Assembly: GCF_002088935.1 (NCBI RefSeq)
Contig: NZ_NCSS01000006.1
Location: forward strand, 62,001-126,000
Direction of reading: 5' to 3'
DNA length: 64,000 bases
Source of the DNA: Henriciella litoralis
GTDB lineage: Bacteria > Pseudomonadota > Alphaproteobacteria > Caulobacterales > Hyphomonadaceae
Under the pieces are notes generated by a model. It saw only the letters and a program-made list of their open reading frames with translations. It had not been told where the DNA came from and searched no databases. Both the position numbers and the translations under genes were made by a program. Of this stretch, positions 25,312 through 33,933 are shown piece after piece (the stretch's first letter is position 1; each line of letters starts with the position of its first letter).

Positions 25312-26333
25312 CCGAGCCAAGTGTAATCGCACGCAAACAAGGCCGGGCAGGTCGGATCACGCTGAACCGGCCAAAGGCGCTGCATGCGCTGAATCTGGAC
25401 ATGTGCGAGCTGATGACCGAGGCGCTGATCGCCTGGCAGGATGATGCGGACGTTGAGCTGATCGTTGTCGATCATGCAGACGGCACGCGCGGGTTTTGCG
25501 CGGGCGGCGACATTCGTATGCTGCAGGAGTCCGGCAAGGCTGATGGGCAGGAAGCGCGCGAGTTCTTTGCGTCCGAATATCGGCTCAACACGCTGATCAA
25601 GGAATATAACAAGCCCTATGTCGCCCTTCAGGATGGCGTCACGATGGGCGGCGGTGTCGGCATTTCGGTCCATGGGACGTACCGCGTCGCGACGCCAAAT
25701 ACACTATTTGCCATGCCGGAAAGCGGCATTGGCCTTTTCCCGGATGTCGGCGGCGGCTGGTTTCTGCCGCGCCTTGATGGGGCGACAGGCATGTGGCTGG
25801 CGCTGACAGGTGCACGCCTGAAAGGTGAGGATGTGCTGGCGGCGGGTGTCGCAACGCATTTTGCTGAGGACCCAGCCGGGCTGGCTGACAAGCTCTGTGA
25901 AGACGGCGTGTCCGCGCTCGACGGTCTGAAGACTGAGGCGAGCCGCAGCTATGCCGAACATCAAGAAGAGATCGATGCCTGTTTCGGCAAGGATAGTGTC
26001 GAGGACATTGTCGCTGCCCTGGAGACCGGAAGTGATTGGGCCAAGGCGCAGGCCGAGACGCTGGCCTCGAAGTCGCCGCTGACCTTGAAGGTCGCCCATC
26101 GTCAGCTGACCGAAGGCGGCAAGATGAGCGATTTCCGCGAGAATATGAAGATGGAGTACCGAATCGGCGGGCGTCTCGTCTGCACCGAAAACTTCATTGA
26201 AGGCGTACGCGCCGTGCTGATCGACAAGGATCACAAACCAAACTGGCAGCCGCCAACGCTTGAAGCTGTGACGCCGGAGCTGGTCGACAGCTTTTTCGCG
26301 CCGCTTGGGCGTGACGAGCTGACATTCATTTAG
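25308..26333 (+). CDS. 3-hydroxyisobutyryl-CoA hydrolase
   Basis: A 341-residue crotonase-superfamily hydrolase, longer than an enoyl-CoA hydratase because of the extra C-terminal region. It shows NRPKALHALNLDM, GFCAGGDIRMLQ, DGVTMGGGVGISVHG and MPESGIGLFPDVGGGWFLPR, where the Glu and Asp are the pair characteristic of HIBCH. It releases 3-hydroxyisobutyrate from its CoA ester in valine degradation. The ATG overlaps the acyl-CoA dehydrogenase stop by 4 bp and the gene ends 12 bp before mmsB. Confidence 0.93.
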   Translation: MTEPSVIARKQGRAGRITLNRPKALHALNLDMCELMTEALIAWQDDADVELIVVDHADGTRGFCAGGDIRMLQESGKADGQEAREFFASEYRLNTLIKEYNKPYVALQDGVTMGGGVGISVHGTYRVATPNTLFAMPESGIGLFPDVGGGWFLPRLDGATGMWLALTGARLKGEDVLAAGVATHFAEDPAGLADKLCEDGVSALDGLKTEASRSYAEHQEEIDACFGKDSVEDIVAALETGSDWAKAQAETLASKSPLTLKVAHRQLTEGGKMSDFRENMKMEYRIGGRLVCTENFIEGVRAVLIDKDHKPNWQPPTLEAVTPELVDSFFAPLGRDELTFI

Positions 26334-26345
26334 GGAGCAAATGCG

Positions 26346-27236
26346 ATGACGAAGATTGCGTTCATTGGCCTTGGTAATATGGGCTCAGGGATGTGTGCCA
26401 ACCTCGCCAAGGCGGGAAATGAAGTGCGGGCTTTTGACCTTAGCGCCGATGCTATTCGCAAGGCCGAAGAGGCTGGTGCCAAGGGCGCGCCGTCGGTTGG
26501 CGCAGCTGTCGAGGGCGCGGAAGTCGTGGTCACGATGCTCCCGGCGGGAAAGCATGTCCATCAGGTGTATTTCGGCGAAGACGGTGTCACATCAAACGCC
26601 GCACCGGGCACGCTTTTCATTGATTGCTCGACAATCGCCGTTGAGGAGGCCCGCGAGGCCGCCAGCAAGGCGAGCGAGGCTGGGTTCACCTATATGGATG
26701 CGCCTGTATCAGGCGGCACAGCGGCCGCAGATGCCGGGGCGCTGACCTTCATGGTGGGCGGACCTGACGACGGATTCGCGCGGGCCAAGCCTGTGCTCGA
26801 CATCATGGGCAAGAATGTCTTCCACGCAGGGGCTGCGGGCAACGGACAGGTCGCCAAGATCGCCAACAATATGCTGCTCGGCATTTCGATGATCGGCACA
26901 TGCGAAGCGTTCAACCTCGCTGAAAAGCTCGGCCTTGATGCGCAGACTTTCTACGATATTTCGTCCACCGCGTCCGGCCAGTGCTGGTCGATGACGAGCT
27001 ATTGCCCTGCACCGGGCCCGGTGCCGACAGCGCCGTCCAACCGGGACTATCAGCCGGGCTTTGCGGTCGCGATGATGCTGAAGGATCTGAGGCTGGCGCT
27101 TGGCGCGGCTGAAGGCGCAGGCGCAGAGACGCCGCTCGGTGGGCATGCGCGCGACATCTATGCCAAGCTGGATGAGGATGGCCATGCCGGGCTGGATTTC
27201 TCAGGTGTGATGAAACGCCTGAAGGGCGAGATCTAG
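26346..27236 (+). CDS. mmsB: 3-hydroxyisobutyrate dehydrogenase
   Basis: A 296-residue beta-hydroxyacid dehydrogenase. The NAD motif FIGLGNMGSGMCANL is at the N-terminus, the substrate motif DAPVSGGTAAADAG near residue 118, and the catalytic Lys in GQVAKIANNMLLG near 175. It oxidises 3-hydroxyisobutyrate to methylmalonate semialdehyde, the substrate of the mmsA product, so the operon covers isobutyryl-CoA to propionyl-CoA. It is the last gene of the operon and is followed within 30 bp by a terminator. Confidence 0.95.
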   Translation: MTKIAFIGLGNMGSGMCANLAKAGNEVRAFDLSADAIRKAEEAGAKGAPSVGAAVEGAEVVVTMLPAGKHVHQVYFGEDGVTSNAAPGTLFIDCSTIAVEEAREAASKASEAGFTYMDAPVSGGTAAADAGALTFMVGGPDDGFARAKPVLDIMGKNVFHAGAAGNGQVAKIANNMLLGISMIGTCEAFNLAEKLGLDAQTFYDISSTASGQCWSMTSYCPAPGPVPTAPSNRDYQPGFAVAMMLKDLRLALGAAEGAGAETPLGGHARDIYAKLDEDGHAGLDFSGVMKRLKGEI

Positions 27237-27261
27237 ACCAAGGTTTCAAAGCCTCCGCAAT

Positions 27262-27298
27262 AAAAAAGGCCGACGTGCAAATGCGCGTCGGCCTTTTC
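27262..27298. terminator. Bidirectional terminator between mmsB and the SulP gene
   Basis: The stem AAGGCCGACG (27266-27275) pairs with CGTCGGCCTT (27286-27295). A-tracts on the left and T-tracts on the right make it usable from both strands. It lies between the convergent mmsB and SulP genes. Confidence 0.92.
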
Positions 27299-27318
27299 GT
27301 TTGGGCGTTAGCAGAGGA

Positions 27319-28977
27319 TCAGGCCGGTTGAGGCTCAGCCGGATCGGACGCCGCATTCTCCGCCGCTTTCAGGGCGTCGAGCCGATCATCGAACGTCTCA
27401 ATCGTTGCATCGGACGCAGACGTGCTGAACTTCTGCAGCAGGCGGCTGACAGTGTCATTCATGCCGCTCAGATAGACGGCTTTTCCGGCATCTTTGGCAT
27501 CCTCAAGGATCGTCTCGATGGCCGTGACCGCCGATACGTCGAGGAAAGGCACGCGAGAGAAATCCAGGATCAGGACTTCAGCGCTGTGGCCGGACCGCTG
27601 GCGCACATGGTGACCAAGGTCTGCCGCTGCACCGAAGCTCAGCGGGCCGCCAAAGTCGAACATCATGACCTTGCCGCCAGCACGTTCCAGGATGGACACT
27701 TCCTCTTCGCTGGAGTTGCGGGGAGCCATCTGGTGCACCGATGCAATCTGGTCGTCTGCAAGGTTCTTGACGAAAGCCAGTGCTGCCAGAACGACGCCAA
27801 CGGCGACTGCGGTGATCAGATCGACGAACACCGTCAGGAACAGGACCAGCGCCATCAGGGCAAGATCCCAGCGCGGGCCTTTGTGGGCGCGCTTGACGTA
27901 GGAGAAGTCGATCGTGTCGTAACCGACCTTAACAAGGATGCCTGCCAGCACGGCATGAGGAATCTGTGAGGCGAGCGGGCCAAGACTCATGACAACCGTC
28001 AGCAGGACGAGGGCATGCGTCATGCCAGAGATGCGGGTCTTGCCGCCGGATCTGATGTTGATGACGGTCCGCATGGTGGCGCCAGCGCCGGGGATGGCGC
28101 CGAAGAAACCGGCGACAGAGTTACCGATACCCTGACCAATCAGTTCCTTGTTCGACTGATGACGCGTCCGCGTCATGTTGTCGGCGACAAGAGAGGTCAG
28201 AAGGCTGTCGATCGAGCCAAGCACGGCAAGGATGAAGGCTGCCTCAATAACGATGAGGATAGAGTCTGCATCGACGCTCGGAATGATGAAGCTCGGCAAT
28301 CCTGTCGGAATGTCGCCAAGGATCGGTGCGCCCGGAATGAAGACGCTGATCAGCGTGCCGACAATAAGCGCAGCGAGTGGACCGGGGATCCACGCAGCGA
28401 GGCGCTTTGGCCAGGTGAAGACGATGAACAGAGACACCGCGGCGATACCGACGGCGATCCAGTTCGGATTCATCACGGCGTCTGGCACAGCCGTGAAGGC
28501 CGGGATGGTGCCGCCGCCATCAGGCTCATGCCCGAACAGGCGTGAGAGCTGAAGGGCGATGATGATCACGCCGATACCGCTCATGAAGCCGGAGATCACC
28601 GGATAGGGGACGAGCTTCACATATTGGCCGAAGCGCGTGATGCCGAGCAGGATCTGCATGATACCGGCAAGGATAACAGCTGCGAAGACCAGTGATGGAT
28701 TGCCGCCAAGCGCGGCATAGAGGCCGGCAAAGACAACGACCATTGGGCCGGTCGGTCCGGAGACCTGAGAGCCGGTTCCGCCAAATAATGAGGCGAAGAG
28801 ACCAACGAAGATCGCGCCCCAAAGACCGGCGATCGGGCCGGCCCCGGAGGCCTCACCAAAGGCGAGGGCCAGTGGCAACGCAACGATACCAGCCGTCAGG
28901 CCGCCAAACAGGTCGCCCTTCAGATTGGACAGGGTGAAGTAGCCGCTGAGACCCAGCGGCTTGTCTGATGTGCTCAC
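27319..28977 (-). CDS. SulP-family anion transporter with STAS domain
   Basis: A 552-residue inner-membrane protein. Residues about 15-425 contain the 10-14 hydrophobic segments of SLC26/SulP transporters, including GLTAGIVALPLALAFGEASG and GPTGPMVVVFAGL. A cytosolic STAS domain follows (about 440-540), with LILDFSRVPFLDVSAVTAIE. Members carry sulfate, bicarbonate or chloride, with sodium or protons. The carbonic anhydrase gene directly upstream (27 bp gap) favours bicarbonate transport, as for BicA-like proteins, but sulfate cannot be ruled out, particularly with a sulfatase system nearby. It is the second gene of a two-gene operon ending at the bidirectional terminator. Confidence 0.9.
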   Translation of the reverse strand: MSTSDKPLGLSGYFTLSNLKGDLFGGLTAGIVALPLALAFGEASGAGPIAGLWGAIFVGLFASLFGGTGSQVSGPTGPMVVVFAGLYAALGGNPSLVFAAVILAGIMQILLGITRFGQYVKLVPYPVISGFMSGIGVIIIALQLSRLFGHEPDGGGTIPAFTAVPDAVMNPNWIAVGIAAVSLFIVFTWPKRLAAWIPGPLAALIVGTLISVFIPGAPILGDIPTGLPSFIIPSVDADSILIVIEAAFILAVLGSIDSLLTSLVADNMTRTRHQSNKELIGQGIGNSVAGFFGAIPGAGATMRTVINIRSGGKTRISGMTHALVLLTVVMSLGPLASQIPHAVLAGILVKVGYDTIDFSYVKRAHKGPRWDLALMALVLFLTVFVDLITAVAVGVVLAALAFVKNLADDQIASVHQMAPRNSSEEEVSILERAGGKVMMFDFGGPLSFGAAADLGHHVRQRSGHSAEVLILDFSRVPFLDVSAVTAIETILEDAKDAGKAVYLSGMNDTVSRLLQKFSTSASDATIETFDDRLDALKAAENAASDPAEPQPA

Positions 28978-29004
28978 AATAAAACCTTTCGGTATGTTCG
29001 AGGC

Positions 29005-29673
29005 CTAGGCCGCGCAGTCGCTAGCGCCTGCCAGCTCAGCGATCTCGCTGGCGTAATGGGCGTCGACGCGCGTGAATTTGCCTGTTTGCGGGTCATAGGC
29101 ATCAACGCCGCCGGTGCGGATGTCGTAGACCCAGCCGTGCAGGTCGAGATCGCCGCGTGCAAGACGACGGGCGACGCTTGGATGCGTGCGAAGATGCTGA
29201 AGCTGGAGAAGCACATTTTGCTCAATCAGCATCTGCATGCGGTCATCGTCGCTGCCGTCCGGCGCCAGCTCGTCAACAATGTCGACAGCCGCCTTTGAGT
29301 AGCCAAGCCATTTTGCGACGTGCGGCAGGGAGGAAAGCCCTTCAGGATCCATCGCGCCTTTCATGGCGCCGCATCCGGAGTGGCCGCAGACAACGATATG
29401 TGGGACTTCAAGCACTGCTACAGCGTATTCAATCGAGGCGGTCATCGCGCCGGTCTGTTCTGTGTGCGGGGGGACGATGTTGCCTGCATTGCGGCAAATG
29501 AATAGTTCGCCAGGCTCAGTCTGCGTGATCATCGCCAGCTCGATGCGCGAGTCCGAACATGTGATGAAGAGCGCTTCGGGTGACTGGCCCTGGCTCAACT
29601 TCTCGAAGAGATCCTGTTTGTCAGGATAAACATTGTCCTGGAATTTGAGTACGCCGGCTGCGAATTTTGGCAT
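29005..29673 (-). CDS. Beta-carbonic anhydrase
   Basis: A 222-residue beta-class carbonic anhydrase. Zinc ligands are visible in ITCSDSRIEL (Cys, with the Asp-Arg dyad) and VVCGHSGCGAMKGAM (His and Cys). It interconverts CO2 and bicarbonate in the cytosol. It is the first gene of the operon with the SulP transporter, an arrangement suggesting supply or capture of bicarbonate. The start has AAGGAGTGA upstream on the minus strand at suitable spacing. Its promoter must lie in the 378 bp divergent region shared with the OxyR-like regulator. Confidence 0.94.
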   Translation of the reverse strand: MPKFAAGVLKFQDNVYPDKQDLFEKLSQGQSPEALFITCSDSRIELAMITQTEPGELFICRNAGNIVPPHTEQTGAMTASIEYAVAVLEVPHIVVCGHSGCGAMKGAMDPEGLSSLPHVAKWLGYSKAAVDIVDELAPDGSDDDRMQMLIEQNVLLQLQHLRTHPSVARRLARGDLDLHGWVYDIRTGGVDAYDPQTGKFTRVDAHYASEIAELAGASDCAA

Positions 29674-30051
29674 GTGTCACTCCTTGTGCGAGCCATGTCT
29701 TAGTGAACTGCAGAAAAGCGGCCCGGCTGCCCTAAGGGGGAAGTGGCAGCCGGGCTTCAGCTACTGTCCGCCGCCTGATGAGAGGGCCGGGCTGAGCGGA
29801 GCTTGCCGATGGGTGGTTTGCGGGGTGGTGTCCGGGAGGAAACGATCCGGCCCATCGGTGAAGTAACTGTGCCTTTCAATGACCGATAGCTATGAAGGCC
29901 CAGCTCAGCGCGCAAATCGAAAGAAGCTGATCCTTGAATAGGAAGAAGCTATTGAAACGGAAGATTGGTATCTTTATAGCTTATGTGAAACTGGCTTGCC
30001 GCGCCGCAAAACTGCGGAAAAACCTCTTGAAAGTAGTTTTAAAACAGTTGA
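29674..30051. other. Divergent intergenic region with an OxyR-type half-site
   Basis: No gene was recognised in these 378 bp between the carbonic anhydrase and the OxyR-like gene. It holds ATAGCTAT (29886-29893), a perfect ATAG-N7-CTAT (29938-29952), and an AAGCTAT/ATAGCTT inverted repeat (29946-29952 and 29976-29982). The right end is A/T rich, as expected of a promoter. Confidence 0.6.
29938..29952. promoter_or_regulatory. ATAG-N7-CTAT, OxyR/LysR-type operator half
   Basis: The sequence reads ATAG, seven bases, CTAT, which is the half-operator recognised by OxyR (the full site repeats it after another seven bases). The expected second half (GAAG-N7-TCTT at 29960-29974) is poorly conserved. 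It lies about 100 bp upstream of the OxyR-like gene and could serve that gene or the divergent carbonic anhydrase/SulP operon. Confidence 0.4.
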
Positions 30052-30978
30052 ATGCGACCAACTCTTAGACAATTGCAGTACGTGGTGGCAGTCGCCGAAA
30101 CCGGTCGGTTCAATGAGGCGGCGCGCCTCATGAATGTGAGCCAGCCCAGCCTTTCAGCCCAGATTGCAGAGGCAGAATCACATCTTGGCGTCCGCCTGAT
30201 CGAGCGTGGCCGCAAAGGCGCGATTCTTACCCCGATTGGTGAGGAGGTCGTGCGGCGGGCGCGGCGCGTCCTGACAGAAGTGGAAGACATCAAGACGGTC
30301 GTACGCCGATCCGCGGGCCAGCTCGAAGGACGTTTCCGTCTTGGCACGCTGCCGACACTCGGGCCCTATCTTTTGCCGACCGCAGCCACACAGCTGCACG
30401 CCCGCTTTCCACAGCTGCGCCTCAGCGTGCGTGAGGAGGACACGCGCTCGCTGGATGAAAAGCTGAAAGACGGACGGCTGGATATGCTGATCTCGACGGC
30501 TGAAGACCATCTCGACACAGCGTCCATGCATCTCTTCGATGAGCAGCTTTTTGTCTGCGCGGCGAATGATCATGAGCTTTCTGCGGAAGACGGGCCGGTC
30601 GGGCTCGAGGCGCTGAAGGGCCGTGAAATCCTGACGCTCGGCAATGGTTTTCGCCTGTCAGTGATTGTGCAGGACGTCGCCAGGATGGCGGGAGCGCATA
30701 TCAGTACAGAATATGAGGGCACGTCGCTGGATGCGATCCGGCAGATGGCGGTTATGGGGGCGGGCGTTGCGATCCTGCCGAGCCTCTATGCGCTGGTCGA
30801 AGCGCGCCGCGACCCGTTTCAGGTGGTCCGGCCGCTGGGCTTTCCGGCGGCCCGGCGGGAGATCAGTCTGGTATGGCGGCAGGATTCGCCGCTCGCCGAG
30901 AGTATGGAGAGTATCGGCAAGGTGCTGCGGGACGTCGCCGCGAGCATCCTCTCAACAGATGCACCTGTGTCAGACTAG
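30052..30978 (+). CDS. OxyR-like LysR regulator lacking the redox cysteines
   Basis: A 308-residue LysR regulator that follows E. coli OxyR along its length: LRQLQYVVAVAETGRFNEAA and VSQPSLSAQIAEAESHLGV in the helix-turn-helix, GTLPTLGPYLLP at the domain boundary, and GTSLDAIRQMAVMGAGVAILP. By motif alignment the peroxidatic Cys199 position is Arg201 and the resolving Cys208 position is Ala210 (segment LGNGFRLSVIVQDVARM). The only Cys I see in this half is Cys169. The protein therefore should not sense peroxide by the known disulfide mechanism. It is convergent with the prepilin peptidase gene (4 bp overlap) and divergent from the carbonic anhydrase operon. Confidence 0.85.
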   Translation: MRPTLRQLQYVVAVAETGRFNEAARLMNVSQPSLSAQIAEAESHLGVRLIERGRKGAILTPIGEEVVRRARRVLTEVEDIKTVVRRSAGQLEGRFRLGTLPTLGPYLLPTAATQLHARFPQLRLSVREEDTRSLDEKLKDGRLDMLISTAEDHLDTASMHLFDEQLFVCAANDHELSAEDGPVGLEALKGREILTLGNGFRLSVIVQDVARMAGAHISTEYEGTSLDAIRQMAVMGAGVAILPSLYALVEARRDPFQVVRPLGFPAARREISLVWRQDSPLAESMESIGKVLRDVAASILSTDAPVSD

Positions 30979-31523
30979 ATGGCCGGCACCAGAAGCGGCC
31001 CGGCGAGCCAGCAGATCCAGCCAGAGAGCGCGAGCCATGGCCCGAAGGCGAGCGGGGTGTCGCGCTTCAGGCCTCCGTCGCCAAGCTGCGATGCTACGAG
31101 CGCCGCGATGAGGCCTGTGCCCGCTGCCACCAGTAGAATGTCCGGCAGCCGCGTCCATCCCACCCAGAGGCCAAGTGCGCCGAGAAGCTTGGCATCCCCG
31201 CGCCCGAGTGCGTCTATTCCGCGGACATGGCGGTAGAACAATTCGACAGCCAGCAGGATGAGGTATCCGGCGACCCCGCCAATGAGGTGATGGAGCCAGT
31301 CCTCTCGCGCGACCATCCAGATCATCGCAAGGCCAAGCAAGGCAAGAAGCAGGTTTAGCGGGTCTGGCAGGATGAAGGTCCGCCAGTCGATAATGGCGAG
31401 TGCGAGCAAGGTCGCGCCCATCGCTATGGACAGGGCAAGCGTGCCGGGCGGGGCAAACGCCCATGCGCTGAGCCCTATGGCGAGCAGGGAGGCTGTCAGA
31501 AAGAGGATGTGTTTCGGTGTCAT
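30975..31523 (-). CDS. Short type IV prepilin peptidase (A24 family, no methylase domain)
   Basis: A 182-residue membrane protein with about six hydrophobic segments. The two catalytic aspartates of A24 peptidases are Asp46 in AIIDWRTFILPDPLN and Asp110 in ALGRGDAKLLGALG. The N-terminal cysteine-rich methylase domain of PilD is absent, so it resembles the short CpaA/TadV-type or archaeal-like enzymes. It would cleave prepilin-type leaders in the inner membrane. No pilus or secretion genes lie beside it; it is an isolated gene between a regulator and a quinone oxidoreductase. Confidence 0.85.
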   Translation of the reverse strand: MTPKHILFLTASLLAIGLSAWAFAPPGTLALSIAMGATLLALAIIDWRTFILPDPLNLLLALLGLAMIWMVAREDWLHHLIGGVAGYLILLAVELFYRHVRGIDALGRGDAKLLGALGLWVGWTRLPDILLVAAGTGLIAALVASQLGDGGLKRDTPLAFGPWLALSGWICWLAGPLLVPAI

Positions 31524-31645
31524 CGCTGGCGCCGCTCATATCCCAATCGGATGGCTCTGGCGACTGGTCGCCGCGACGTCAGCATGGACAGGCGGTGTTC
31601 TTGTCCTGCTAGAACGGTGAGCGAAAGACCCCGAGGAGACAGAGC

Positions 31646-32644
31646 ATGACGGCACCGGCACGAATGAAGGCGCTTCTCGTTGAGGCGCTGGGTGAGAATT
31701 ATAGCGGCTGCTCCGTGACCGAGGTTGAAACGCCAATGCCGGCAGATGGCGAGCTGTTGCTCAAGATCCGCGCCGGCAGTTTAGGCTTTCCCGATCTGTT
31801 GATGACGCAAGGCCGCTATCAGCACAAACCGGACCTGCCATTTATTCCTGGCGGCGACGTTTCCGGCGAGGTGGTTGCCGTGGGCGCGGGTGTCGACGGA
31901 TTTGAGGTCGGCGACCGGGTTGTGACGGGCGGTCTTGGCGGGGCGTTTGCGGAGTACGGGACGTACGCAGCGAGCCGCGCCCGCAAGATACCGGACCATC
32001 TTGATTTTGCGGCTGCTGCCTCTGTCGGGTCCGCCTATGTGACGGCATATGTGTCCCTGGTGCGCCGGGCGAATATCCAGCCTGGCGAGTGGCTGCTGGT
32101 GCACGGCGCGGCGGGCGGCGTCGGACTGGCGGCCGTCGATCTCGGCAAGCATCTCGGCGCGAGGGTCATTGCTGCCGCTTCCAGTGATGAAAAGCTGGCC
32201 ATGATCGAAACGGCCTATGCGCCGGAGGTGTGCCTCAATTCCTCAGATGGCTTCCGGCTGAAGGTCAAGGAGATCACCGGCAGCGGCGCTGACGTCATCT
32301 ATGATCCGGTTGGCGGGGATGTGTTTGACGAAAGTGTGCGCTGCATCGGGTTTGATGGCCGTTTGCTGGTCGTTGGTTTTGCGTCAGGGCGCATTCCGAC
32401 CGTCAGCGTGAACATGCCGCTGATCAAAGGGTTCTCGGTGGTTGGTGTGCGGGCCGGCGAGTATGGGCGCCGGTTCCCCGAGAAAGGCCGGGAGAATATG
32501 GAGGCGGTCTGGAAGCTGGTCGCGGACAAGGCGGTCACCCCGCATGTGCACGGGGTCTACGGTTTGGCGGACTGGCGTGAAGCCTTCTCCGAGATGGATG
32601 AGCGGCGCGTTGTTGGCCGTGTGATCATTGATCCGTCGAGGTGA
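31646..32644 (+). CDS. NADPH:quinone oxidoreductase-like MDR protein
   Basis: A 332-residue zinc-free MDR enzyme. The N-terminal domain has GFPDLLMTQGRYQHKPDLPF and PGGDVSGEVVAVG. The nucleotide domain has VHGAAGGVGLAAVDLGKHLG, and the tail GRVIIDPS is typical of quinone reductase/YhdH-type members. The reaction is reduction of a quinone or enone by NADPH. GAGGAG lies upstream of the ATG. Its 3' end overlaps the convergent FAD enzyme by 20 bp. No pathway link is apparent. Confidence 0.85.
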   Translation: MTAPARMKALLVEALGENYSGCSVTEVETPMPADGELLLKIRAGSLGFPDLLMTQGRYQHKPDLPFIPGGDVSGEVVAVGAGVDGFEVGDRVVTGGLGGAFAEYGTYAASRARKIPDHLDFAAAASVGSAYVTAYVSLVRRANIQPGEWLLVHGAAGGVGLAAVDLGKHLGARVIAAASSDEKLAMIETAYAPEVCLNSSDGFRLKVKEITGSGADVIYDPVGGDVFDESVRCIGFDGRLLVVGFASGRIPTVSVNMPLIKGFSVVGVRAGEYGRRFPEKGRENMEAVWKLVADKAVTPHVHGVYGLADWREAFSEMDERRVVGRVIIDPSR

Positions 32645-33827
32645 CGTCGTAACCGTATATCCAGTCCTGACGAGACCGGACGAAACCGGGAAGGACCTGG
32701 CCGGCCGCCCACATCGGAGCATAGGTCGCCAGACGCGAGAGCGGCGTTCGACGATGGAAGGTCTTCATATTGGCGCGTGAGGCCACCTGCACGCGCGTGG
32801 CGCGCGGCAAACGCCGCGTTTCATAGAGCTTTAGCGCTGCTGGTGTTTCGACGTCGCGTGATAGCTCTTCGGCCAGCACCCAGGCGTCCTCGATCCCCAT
32901 GGCCGCGCCCTGCGCCATGAAAGGCAGCATTGGATGGCAGGCATCGCCGAGCAGCGCCACGCGCCCATCGGTCCAGTGAGACAGGGCAGGCCTATCGAAC
33001 AGTGCCCAGCGGAAATGGCTGTCAGCCTTATTGATGATCTCGGTGAGCGTGAGGTTCCAGCCAGCGTAGTCGGCAAGCATGTCGCGTCGGCTGCCTTCTT
33101 CAACCCAGCTTTCGCCCCGCCAGTCTGATCGTTCGACCACGCCAACGAAATTCACAACATCGCCGCCGCAGAGACGGTAGGTGACGGCATGTCTGCCGCG
33201 CCCGGCCCAGACGCATGCGGTCGGTGGCGGTGGATTGTTGAGGCGGTGGATCGGGACCGTGACGCGCCAGGCGAGATTGCCGGTGAAGCGCGGTTTCTCA
33301 GGGCCCAGCATCTGCGCGCGAAGCGTTGAGTGGATGCCGTCGGCGCCAATGACGATATCAGCGTTCAGCGTTTCGCCAGATTTTGTCGTGACGCTGACGC
33401 CGTCTTCGCGGTTTTCGTAGCGTTCAACCGGGCTGTTCAGACGAAGGTCAACATTGCCCGCGCCTTGCGTGGCATCTGCGAGGACGCGCACCAGATCGGC
33501 CCGGTGAATATGGAGATAGGGGGCGCCCCAGCGGGTTTCGGCGGCTGAGCCGACCGGAATACGAAAGATGCGCTGGCCTGAGCGGCCAAGGCAAAGTTCC
33601 AGAGCTTCGGGCTCGAATGCATCTTTTCGAAGCGGGGCTTCCAGGCCGAGGGCGAGCAAGACACGCGTCGCATTGGGGCTGAGCTGGAGCCCTGCGCCGA
33701 CATTCTCCAGCGCGCTGGCGGCTTCCAGCACCGTCACTTGCCAGCCCTGTCGCGTCAGGCAAAGTGCGGCCGTCAGACCGCCGATACCGGCGCCGACAAT
33801 GATGGCGTGTCGAGGCATGTTTCTCAT
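32625..33827 (-). CDS. FAD-dependent monooxygenase, salicylate-hydroxylase/UbiH-like
   Basis: A 400-residue single-component flavoprotein hydroxylase. FAD motifs are AIIVGAGIGGLTAALCL at the N-terminus, IVIGADGIHSTLR near 160-172, and VALLGDACHPMLPFMAQGA near 287-305. It lacks the C-terminal thioredoxin domain of the island hydroxylases and resembles salicylate and 3-hydroxybenzoate 6-hydroxylases. The exact aromatic substrate is unknown. Start codons at 33827 and 33818 are both possible; the second has a slightly better spaced GGA. It is a single gene, convergent with the quinone reductase and divergent from nnrU. Confidence 0.85.
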   Translation of the reverse strand: MRNMPRHAIIVGAGIGGLTAALCLTRQGWQVTVLEAASALENVGAGLQLSPNATRVLLALGLEAPLRKDAFEPEALELCLGRSGQRIFRIPVGSAAETRWGAPYLHIHRADLVRVLADATQGAGNVDLRLNSPVERYENREDGVSVTTKSGETLNADIVIGADGIHSTLRAQMLGPEKPRFTGNLAWRVTVPIHRLNNPPPPTACVWAGRGRHAVTYRLCGGDVVNFVGVVERSDWRGESWVEEGSRRDMLADYAGWNLTLTEIINKADSHFRWALFDRPALSHWTDGRVALLGDACHPMLPFMAQGAAMGIEDAWVLAEELSRDVETPAALKLYETRRLPRATRVQVASRANMKTFHRRTPLSRLATYAPMWAAGQVLPGFVRSRQDWIYGYDVTSTDQ

Positions 33828-33933
33828 TCCAACTCTGTTAGCGGCAATCGGTGTGAACCGGCAAGCGGTGAGGTTTTGCTTGCTGCAGCTTCAGCTGCAA
33901 GGCAGTCTGCAAGAAATTGTCGGGAGAGAATCG

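Noticed and set aside
24283..25332. 349-codon open frame on the minus strand
   Set aside because: It is the antisense shadow of the acyl-CoA dehydrogenase gene; the translation is low-complexity basic and acidic runs with no motif.
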